This document shows, in pieces, positions 9,700-17,707 of a stretch of DNA of 24,438 nt. Below the pieces are notes generated by a model that was not told where the DNA came from, searched no databases, and was given only the letters and a program-made list of their open reading frames with translations. Position 1 is the stretch's first letter, and each line of letters opens with the position of its first letter. This DNA is from Pelargonium cotyledonis (Eukaryota; Streptophyta; Magnoliopsida; Geraniales; Geraniaceae). Location: NCBI GenBank assembly GCA_036897625.1, contig JAYMTA010000764.1:1-24438 (forward strand). Direction: 5' to 3'. The position numbers and the translations under genes are program-made.

Positions 9700-10026
9700 A
9701 TAACTATTTTGGATATGTACCTACATAGTTGTCAATTAATAAAGTGATTCAAAGCCAATTATGACATATATAATTAAGCAAACTCGGACAATTATATCAT
9801 AAATTAAGAACATATAGTCGTACAAAACATTCAGGTAAAAGAGGAGAAAATAAAAAGAGCTAGAATATGAAAATCTACTGAAGTTGCAAAAATCTCATTC
9901 TACTATTTACAAAATGGGATCAATTATATAGCATGATCTGAATCCTTGATTTCTTCCATGAAAAGAAAAATAATCCATAATATTGCATATATCATCAATA
10001 GTCAATAGTGATGATGAATATTGGAA
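9700..10026. other. Gene-free DNA downstream of the EPF2-like gene
   Basis: This AT-rich stretch should hold the 3' UTR and polyadenylation region of the minus-strand gene that stops at 10027. No textbook AATAAA is seen close to the stop, so the transcript end is not placed. Confidence 0.4.
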
Positions 10027-10957
10027 TTAATTGGAAGGTACATGGTAGTATTTTCCCTTACACATGCACCTATAAACAACCGGGCAGGACTCTGCAATGG
10101 AGCACTTGAAGCTCACCATAACCCTCTTGCATGGAAAACAAGCTCCACATGCATGGGAACAATCCGGCAAGCTTGATCCAGTCGGGTACAATTCCATTCC
10201 ATTTTCTTCCTGGACTTCGTCCTACATACGTTTCCCAAACACATAGTGTAATAAGAATAACAAACGAATATGAAAGACTAATTAAGTGCACAACGTTACA
10301 AAAAACAATAAAGTATGCAAAACATAGTTTTGTACGAGTCTTGTCATTTTGCTAGAGCTCGTTTTTTAATCAAGCAAGTAAGCAAGTTAATATTATGCAG
10401 TCGTGCAGAAACAAATTTAAAATTTTATGAGTATACCCGTTGACAATGGGGAGGCCAAGATTTTTTTCAAAAGGAGACCTAAATAACTTTTTTGAGACAT
10501 TAAGATTTGGACAAATTTTGTTTGTTTGTTCTCACTTTTGTAAATAGAGTGTTTTTTGTTTGTTTTTTTTTTTTGGCAAAAGCAGGATTGAAACATAAAT
10601 TGTTTGGTTATAGGGACAAGCCGCGGCTTCGCATACACTAATGATAATATTTGATTAATCGACACATATTATATGACGTTTTCGGATGATGACACGGGAC
10701 TACCACAATCAACCACCCGCTCCACCACTTCCCGTTGAATGGGATGCTTAAACAGTTTCATTAACATTGCATTTGATGTCGTTGAAAGTTGTATAAAATG
10801 GAAATGAAAAACTCTTTCACTCATATGTATTAGTGATTATCAAACAAACCTTAAAATGCATAACTTCATCTTTGATATCTCCAGGAAAGTCCTTCGAAGC
10901 ATCTATCAAATATCATGAAATAGATGAGTATTTAGCACTATATATGTATGTATGTAT

Positions 10958-10998
<41 letters not shown>

Positions 10999-11140
10999 GC
11001 AAATTAGACAATAAAATAAATGATAAGTTGTGTGTTTTGCACTTACAATGATGAGGCAGCCTGAGGCTGTTGCAAACCATGAGTTGCATGAAAAAGAGAA
11101 GAGCAAAAATGAAAGATCCAAAAGACAAGTAGTTCTTCAT
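10027..11140 (-). CDS. EPF2: EPIDERMAL PATTERNING FACTOR 2-like secreted peptide precursor
   Basis: Exons from 5' to 3' on the minus strand are 11140-11047, 10902-10850 and 10221-10027, giving 113 residues. Donors are GTAAGT and GTTTGT, acceptors are GATAG and TGTAG, and the junctions fall in phases 1 and 0. Residues 1-24 (MKNYLSFGSF..FFMQLMVCNS) are a signal peptide. Residues 25-55 are a variable propeptide. The mature region holds LYPTGSSLPDCSHACGAC and ends GKYYHVPSN. Eight cysteines (70, 74, 77, 80, 89, 95, 101, 103) match EPF1/EPF2; AESC and YYHVPS favour EPF2 over EPF1. In Arabidopsis, EPF2 is released from early stomatal-lineage cells, binds ERECTA-family receptors with TMM, and limits entry into that lineage. 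The precursor is slightly shorter than Arabidopsis EPF2 (120), with the loss in the propeptide. Everything needed for function is present. The splice model is inferred. Confidence 0.93.
10222..10849 (-). other. Intron 2 of the EPF2-like gene
   Basis: This 628-bp GT..AG phase-0 intron holds T-rich runs and no recognisable element. Short open frames here on either strand have no domain and are shadows. Confidence 0.75.
10903..11046 (-). other. Intron 1 of the EPF2-like gene with a CA/TA microsatellite
   Basis: This is a 144-bp GT..AG intron. About a quarter of it is a compound repeat, (CA)n then (TA)n on the plus strand at 10959-10998, read as (TA)n(TG)n in the transcript. Confidence 0.8.
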
Positions 11141-11306
11141 ATTCTTCTTCTTGTTGTTGTCTTGTTGTGTTAGCTTGATCTCTTCTTGCTAAGCTTTCAC
11201 ACAAACAAAGAGAGGCTTGAAATGTGAAGAGATGGATGTTTCATTAGAAAAGGTATTGAAGCAAAAGAGAAGACTAGTGTTTTGGTGCATGGTGAAAGTT
11301 GGGTCC

Positions 11307-11317
11307 TATATATATAT
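11307..11317 (-). promoter_or_regulatory. TATA-like box upstream of the EPF2-like gene
   Basis: TATATATATA followed by GG on the minus strand lies about 165 bp upstream of the start codon, a normal place for a plant TATA box with a 5' UTR of about 130 bp. A start site has not been seen directly. Confidence 0.45.
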
Positions 11318-11325
11318 TAATAACA

Positions 11326-11351
11326 AGAGAGAGAGAGAGAGAGAGAGAGAG
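11326..11351 (-). promoter_or_regulatory. CT/GA tract in the EPF2-like promoter
   Basis: A pure GA repeat (CT on the gene strand) sits right behind the TATA-like box. Such tracts are common in plant core promoters and can bind BPC-type GAGA factors. It could also be a neutral microsatellite. Confidence 0.45.
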
Positions 11352-11378
11352 TAATGACCAATACCTGCAATGCTTAGG

Positions 11379-11420
11379 GCTTCACATGATTCATGGCTAT
11401 CCTTTAAGGTTTCACATGTC
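11379..11420 (-). promoter_or_regulatory. Pair of CACATG E-boxes
   Basis: GGCTTCACATG (11379-11388) and GGTTTCACATG (11408-11418) repeat within 30 bp, about 245-275 bp upstream of the EPF2-like start codon. CANNTG is the core site of bHLH factors. SPEECHLESS, a bHLH, activates EPF2 in Arabidopsis. The link here is inference from position alone. Confidence 0.35.
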
Positions 11421-11812
11421 TTCATGAGTGTCACTCTCAACCAATGAACAAAATTTACATGATATCAATACCCTAAATTTAAGATATGCTTTAAAAATAC
11501 CAAATAGATTTTTATAAGAAAATTTTACACAACTCTATGCTGTGCCCATGACAAAGATATTTTATGAAAACATTACTTGGCATTGGCAAGTTTGAAATTT
11601 GAATTCAACACTGTGATCATATGACTTCTTTTACTACTCCAATTAATGATCATGCCATTTATGTTCTACCACTAGCTTCGTATGCCATTCTCTTGCTCAT
11701 TAATTTTATTTTGCATGCTACCTGATTTTCGTGCGGGTGTGTCAGACCAATGCTGTTTTTAATTTCTTTTTGTTTTATTTGTCATTCCCTTAGAATGGGA
11801 AAACAAACCTCC

Positions 11813-11960
11813 AATAGTCTTGATCAATTGGTAATGAGTGAGTTGTTCCAATTTCATTTGAGGTTTCGAGTTTGAGTTTCAAAAAATATAGTTGTATTAA
11901 AATTTAGTAGGGAGAATTTTTTTGTCTTTGTGGTCCTACACAACTTGAATGAGGATTAAT
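11813..11960 (+). mobile_element. tRNA-derived SINE remnant, copy B
   Basis: The head TTGATCAATTGGTAATGAG matches the head of the copy at 322-470. A degenerate box B, GTTTGAGTT, follows. After it come GTTGTATTAAAATTTAGTAGGG and a 3' part with TGTGGTCCTACACAACTTG and GAGGATTAATG, typical of plant tRNA-SINE bodies. No target duplication was seen. The rest of 11421-12249 has no recognisable gene. Confidence 0.55.
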
Positions 11961-12249
11961 GTAAGTGAAGTATGACTTAAAAGTGGTGATTGGAGGCCCA
12001 TTTCGAAAACCTCAAAGTTTAAAGGAAAAAAAAAAAAACTGAAAAACTTGAAATCAGCTTTGTTATAATATCAACGATCAAAATTCATGATATCATACCA
12101 CTAGTTGTTAAATGAGAGCTTCCACGTAAATTAAGAATTCTGATAGTTTCATATGCTAAAACTTGTTCTTTATATAAAGTTGTTCCTTATCTTGCTCATA
12201 TCCCAACTTCTTTTATCATGAACTAGAAGACATTGGACCCTATCCTCAA

Positions 12250-13120
12250 TATTAAATTGAGAAAACTACACTGTACTTGACACATTTTACACTTTGATTC
12301 TCTCCACTTTAGTTCATTACTATTGACTACCCTATACTACGTCACATTTTTACCCGCCCAATTTTTCATCAATTTTTCCGTTTGATGTGTCAAAAAGAAC
12401 AAAACACCTCTCTTCTTCTCTCTACTCGCGAGCACGAAGGAGCGTTGCCTCTGTTCTCGCCGAAAACGAAGGAGGCAACCGCCTCTGTTCTCGATCAACG
12501 GCATCAATCTTTGACAGCAAAAATCTCGACGACACTGGCGTTCCTTGCTCCTTGCTCCTTGCTCAAATTGACGTGTCGTTCCTCCTCCTCGCTGGTGCAC
12601 CTCGAAGCTTCATGGCGGTCAGGTGACAATGTCGGATTTGGACGACGGTGGAGCAGCACGACCTCCGGCGACTTTGGCTCACCACAAATTAATTTGTAAT
12701 TGTTTTTTTTATTTTTTTGGTAATTTTGGTAGAAAAAAAGAAGAAGTAATTTTTGGTCCATTTTATGTAAATTTTCTGTACCATATCTATAAACTGATTA
12801 AGGGTATGGATTTGTGTTTGACTGATTAAGGGTTTGGATTTGTGTTTTTTAATCATTTTAAAAGTTGATATAATTTTGTAAAAACAAAATGTACCAAAAG
12901 AAAAATCTCGCCGGAAAATGGAGTCGGAAACCTTTGAAGTTTCCGGCGACGCTATGAATATTCCGGCGAAGCATGATGAACATGTTCTTGATGAAGAAGA
13001 AGGGTAATATAGTGAAGGACAATTTTGGAATTTCAAAAAAAATATTGGTCATGTATTGGACACATAATTAAATTTTTGGAATATTCTGTTAACTTTATGT
13101 GTAATTTTCCCTATGAAATT
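12250..13120. mobile_element. Non-autonomous Mutator-like element with GC-rich gene-like cargo
   Basis: The ends GAGAAAACTACAC (12259) and GTGTAATTTTCCC (to 13111) are inverted copies with 11 of 13 bases matching. The flanks TATTAAATT (12250-12258) and TATGAAATT (13112-13120) form a 9-bp target duplication with one mismatch. The 853-bp interior is unusual: 12400-12680 and 12900-13010 are GC-rich with many CGCCGG and TTCCGGCGA words, unlike the AT-rich flanks. Open frames cover this part on both strands (for example 12382-12699), but none has a known domain. This looks like a MULE with captured or leftover gene-like DNA. Confidence 0.6.
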
Positions 13121-13354
13121 TCATTGAATCATCCCAATTAATTTTATGATTACCCACCCAGGTATCCTCAAAGATCCCAACCTCAGTGAGGGAGCAATTA
13201 TAGTTCTCAGAGTGGAGCTCTCTAGTGAGGGAGTGTGTGTCTCAGTGGGGGAGAGAGGTGGCTTATGCATGCTACAATGTTGAATGTAACAGTAACTCTT
13301 CACATTTCCATTTGTGTTCCTTTCCCATGTAGTAATCATTGTTAGGTTTCCAAG

Positions 13355-13616
13355 TTTACAAGCAATGATGTGAAAACCGGATCGGACCGGCCGAGTCGAC
13401 CGGTCCGGGTGATATACTAATCGGTCATAAGGTCAAAACTCGGTCAACTCCGGTACGTAAAAACCGGTGACAGAAAATGTTGGGTTGACTGGTTTTTCAA
13501 TTTTTGGCTTGGGTTTATGGGTTTTCTCTGTTTTGGGCTTAGTTATTATCATTAAAAATTCGCGGTGAGCTGACCGGTTCGTGTTTCGGTTCAGTTTTTA
13601 AAACATTGTTTAGCAG
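13355..13616. mobile_element. Small hAT-like non-autonomous element
   Basis: The element runs 13363-13608 (246 bp). It starts CAATGATGTGAAAACCGG and ends TTTTTAAAACATTG, so the ends are imperfect inverted repeats. Inside are many CCGGT and ACCGG words, a pattern frequent in plant repeats with CAATGTTTTAAAA ends. Flanks TTTACAAG (13355-13362) and TTTAGCAG (13609-13616) agree at 6 of 8 bases, and 8 bp is the hAT target size. Confidence 0.55.
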
Positions 13617-14384
13617 TTGCCCAGGGCCCACCTGGATTTGGCGTCGGGTACCGGATCGGTTCATGTCGAGCTCACCTAGCTCGAGTTCTCCCACCAGAAA
13701 TGGGATAGGGTTGAGCTTCTCGATTTATTCTTTCTCGTCATTTCAGTCTTGTCACCAAATTATTGAAGATCATAATGGGCTTATTTGCCTAGGGGTTGCT
13801 CCAAGAGCTGTGGAAGTTATTTCGTTGGAAGAGGATTCTGAGAATGAAGTGTGGTTCTTTCATCGGGAAGTGACGATCAGGATTCAAAGGTGGAGGGAGC
13901 TTGAGGGGCTAGTTTCCCTAACTTCCATTCTGCATTGGAGGAGGATTCGTCTCGAGCCCCCTTTGCTGGCCATGGTTGCAGAACGCTAGGGCTTGTGGTG
14001 AGTCCCCTATCAAGGAGCAGTCGGAAAAGAATGGAGGAGAGCAAAAAAGTGAGGAATCAATATTTACAGAGGTGCGAGCTGATTTCAGGGAAATGACCAA
14101 AGTAGTTCCAGGGCCTAAAGCTAAGCTGGGGAGAAAGTTTGCCATGAGAAAAACATGATGGTGGGATCTGAGGAGGAGCAGAGGGAGGAATTCAACAAAT
14201 ACCTCCAACATGAAGTAAGATGGGAGGTTTCGGAAAAGGTAGCTTCGAGAGTTGAGTCCTCTCCCACCTTTCCTGTTTGGGCTGAGAACGTGAATGTTGC
14301 GTGGCTCTAGGAAGAGAGTTGCATCAAAGCCGGAAGGGTCAGATTCGGGGAAAAGAATAAGGGAGCTTGCTACCTAATTCGACT
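13617..14384 (+). other. Unrecognised open frames, probably transposon-derived
   Basis: A frame open to 13989 reads ISLEEDSENEVWFFHREV and RWRELEGLVSLTSILHWRR. A shifted frame at 13976-14158 reads SPIKEQSEKNGGEQKSEESI and MTKVVPGPKAKLGRKFAM. The stretch is GC-richer than its flanks and lies just before LINE remnants. No domain was recognised, and the frames are broken by shifts and stops. Confidence 0.3.
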
Positions 14385-14402
14385 AAAATACAATATTGAT
14401 GT

Positions 14403-14610
14403 ATGTGGTCCAGTGGTAAGGATATTTTGAATATGCTACCTAATTTGACTAAAATATTTTGTAAATGGGAAAATAGACGGGTTGTGTCCCATAATCTAGC
14501 TCATTTAGGTCGAAATGGCTTTTGTAAAATCTTGACATCTCTTGCTATATATATACATATATATATATATATAATCTACGCTATCAAAAAGAAAAAAAAA
14601 AAATCTCAAT
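14403..14610 (+). mobile_element. LINE 3' end remnant with poly(A)
   Basis: The frame reads RRVVSHNLAHLGRNGF, similar to the end of a plant LINE RNase H domain, where arginine and valine precede ..H.LA..... A TA-rich spacer and then an A-rich tail (14588-14603) follow. It may be the tail of a separate 5'-truncated insertion from the one at 14990-15950. Confidence 0.4.
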
Positions 14611-14989
14611 CTCTTTACCATTACCTATCTTCCATTTCACATTATCTAACACCAAATCTCTTCCAACACACAAGCACTTCCAAATTCAGAATTGATCAGA
14701 GGTGTTCCTACTCTAAATGTTGTGTGGCCTGTATCTTCTGAGAGTGTTGAGGCTAAAGAATCATTCAAAAACCGAAGGTCCTATAATTCCCTAGAACGTT
14801 TGATAAAACATTGCATGATAGCCTCTTGACTTGGGGCTTTATGACTACCCATCTCACAACCAGCTCTCTTCAAATCCTCATACAAAATGGGACACCTCAG
14901 AAACCTCACTTGATCTTCATATAGTTTCCTAGAGATGTTACTAGACAGGACGTCTCCTAGCAAGATCTAATGGAATAAAGCTTTTAGTG

Positions 14990-15950
14990 GAAAAGGTTTT
15001 GGCAAGCCCCAATCCTAAAGAAATTGAAGATTTTTACTTAGAGATGTATGAAAAATGCTCTACCTACTCCAAGGAATTTTATTGTTTTAGAGTGATGAAT
15101 ATGAAGGAATCTGGAATATGCTCCATATTCTCTTCTGTTGTAGGGACAAAGATAGAGCATGATTTGCTTCTTCCCTTTCTCTCAAGGAAGTAAATGGTGT
15201 GTCATTTGAAAGCCTACTATCTGCTTGTCTCCCTACAGAACGAATTTAGTAAGAGTATATCATGGGGGCCTCTCGCTAATCTTCTAGTTTTGGCCTTTGA
15301 AATATAGAAAGCGAGAAATAGGTTCATCTTTGAAGGGAAAGATAGTAGTTGGACTGGTATTGTTGAGTCTTCAAGGATTAACTTGGAATGGATTAGTAGA
15401 GCTATGTCTAAAAGATTGCGACAAAAGAATGGTAACCCTTCACGGGAAGCCATGAAAAGAGTGGAAGATATTGGGAGACTAAAATTACTGAGGAATCAAT
15501 CACTCTTCATTTGTGATGGCGCCTTCAAGGATAACGTTAGTGGAATAGAGTGGGAGATGGTGTCAGCAGAAGGGGAAGTAATAGCAAGACTGTGTAGACC
15601 CATATAAGACACTTCACCCTACCATGATGAATTAGATGATACATTATTTGCATTAACCTTTGCTAAACATTGTAATCTTCAACATATTAATATCTTTTGT
15701 GACTCGTTGAATGTTTACAGGGATTTATATCACCTGCATTTTAAGGAGGTGGAGGCGTGGTACAACGGAGAAAAGGAAGTTTGTATCTAGTTTTCCTGAT
15801 ATTTTTTATAAACAGGCTATCAGACGGATTGTGTCTGGAACTCATGAATTAGCCCAGTTAAGAAAAAGGGATTTTGTAAAGCTTGGACCGTGTTTTCTAA
15901 TATACAAGTATTTTCCTTTATAAAATAAATGAACAATAATCATACAGCCA
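14990..15950 (+). mobile_element. LINE RNase H (RVT_3) remnant
   Basis: The frame pieces read ISWGPLANLLVLAFEI, KARNRFIFEGKDSSWTGIV, then SLFICDGAFKDNVSGIEWEM, SAEGEVIARL and HDELDDTLFALTFAKHC. IFCDSLNVYRDL and VSGTHELAQL follow. This is the order seen in the RNase H-like domain at the 3' end of plant non-LTR retrotransposons: D.A..., then E, then D...V. Stops at about 15307 and 15605 and frame changes break it. Confidence 0.6.
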
Positions 15951-16518
15951 TAAGAATACACGTGGCTTGTTCTCTATTTGTTGCACTTTGTTTTTGTTTT
16001 GTTTTTGTTTTTTCTATTGAAACAATCGGTACAAGAATATCAAACTCTCCATCAATTTGATAGATTCGTTGGACCAAATTATGAACATATGTTACCATAT
16101 CTCATTTAGAGACTTATATGACAGTCCAATTATTAAAAACACTTCGTTGAGTCAATTTGCTTCAAAATACAATATTGATGTATGTGTAAAAAAGTGATGG
16201 CATGGAAAATAAATGAAAGTGTTGATAGAGGTAGGCAGATAAATATGGGAGAAGGTAGGTTTAATTGGTGGTGGGTCATTCAATATGAAAATGTCATGAA
16301 ATTATTTATTACTTCCATCCCTAATTTATTGTCTTCCCATGTTTCCCATTTCAATTTTTCATGCCTCATTTAAACCATAAACTTGCACATACATACAGCT
16401 ACAACTAATAAATAGACCATCAACCAGGCAAATTTACAGAAAACGTTTAATACCCTTGATCAATATGTTTGTTTCGGATAAATTAAAACCTCAATACATG
16501 TATCCGTATAGTTTTTGC
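15951..16518. other. Intergenic DNA and probable 3' UTR of the WD40 gene
   Basis: No gene is seen. An AATAAA on the minus strand (16305-16310), about 210 bp after the WD40 stop codon, is a plausible polyadenylation signal. Confidence 0.4.
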
Positions 16519-17663
16519 TTATTGGAACTTCGCTATCTCAAATACGCTAGCAGTTTTATCAATCGAAGCAGAAACAAGAAAGTCTCGATTAGCAGATACT
16601 GAAAGAGATAGAAGGGGACCCACATGTCCATCGAAGGTTCTCACACAATTGCCAGAAAGACAATCCCAGATTCGTACTTTCCCATCCAGACAGCCAGGTT
16701 GAATATACCGCGACACACCTAGCCATGCCAGGCAACTCACTTCGTCCTGCCAAATACAAGGAATTCAAATGAATGTCGATGACATGTATATATAACGTGT
16801 GCATCTGGTGTTAGATTCAGTCAAATCAAAGACAAACCTCGTGGTCACACGTGCAACGGACTAATGAATGTTGGATATCCCATATTATAAGTTTCTTGTC
16901 CTTGCATCCAGTTGCCACCCAAGGAGAGCTGTCATGCCAAAATTTTAAGATCAGAAGCTATGGTAGGTCATAATATCAATAATTAAATGTTCCACGTACA
17001 AAAGGTTGAAAGCGATATAGCACCTATTCGTCTTCTGTACTTGTTTTAAGAAAAAAAAATCAAAACAATTTCTCTACGAGTAAATTGGTTGCATTGAAGA
17101 TAAGTGCCAAAAATACTGAATAGAATCTTAAATAAATTACAAATTATTGTTGCAAGATGTCAAGGGGCAGTGAAATCAAACACAGTTACTATTCACTTAT
17201 ATAAAAATGTTCAGCAAGTTAATAACAGTGAATACTAAAAGGTGTTTTAGCTAACTCTATCAGGCCTGAAATTAACAGTATATCATTCCATATCTCAAAC
17301 CGTCAACAATTTTCTATAATCTATACCTTGCAATAACATCTTCACCTTCTTCTAATGAATAAAACACATCTCCGACAATCCCATTTAAAAACCAAATTAT
17401 GATTTATGAAACAAATCGGTTATAGCAGACTATCTATCTATTTATTTACTGAGATCAAGCACACAATTGTGATTTCAGAGATTGTGCTTAGTTAGATAAT
17501 TATAAATAAATAAAAGCAACAGAGAATTGTTTGCTAATGCAAAACAGGTTAGACTCAACACCTATTGTACAGTAGGTGTACCTTAGAAGCTAAAAGCCTA
17601 AAACCCAAACCACAACTTTTGAATTCATAGAGGTTTAAACCCAAACCCCAACCATTAGCTAAC

Positions 17664-17707
<44 letters not shown>

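Larger units (their letters stand above)
14385..16186. repeat. 23-bp direct repeats bracketing the LINE-rich block
   Basis: AAAATACAATATTGATGTATGTG, given here as two overlapping parts (AAAATACAATATTGATGT and TTGATGTATGTG), occurs without mismatch at 14385-14407 and 16164-16186. The bracketed 1.76 kb holds the LINE remnants. The repeats are long for a target duplication, and no poly(A) or inverted end abuts them, so their origin is open. Confidence 0.6.

Noticed and set aside
10131..10355. Plus-strand open frame
   Set aside because: It lies opposite exon 3 and intron 2 of the EPF2-like gene and has no domain.
10959..10998. CRISPR-like regular repeat
   Set aside because: It is a simple dinucleotide microsatellite with no spacers.
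10913..11121. Exon 1 reading straight through into intron 1
   Set aside because: The frame runs into the translated TG/TA microsatellite; a clean GTAAGT donor at 11046 and the family structure show splicing.
12382..12829. Overlapping open frames on both strands
   Set aside because: They lie within a MULE, none has a known domain, and they overlap each other in opposite strands.
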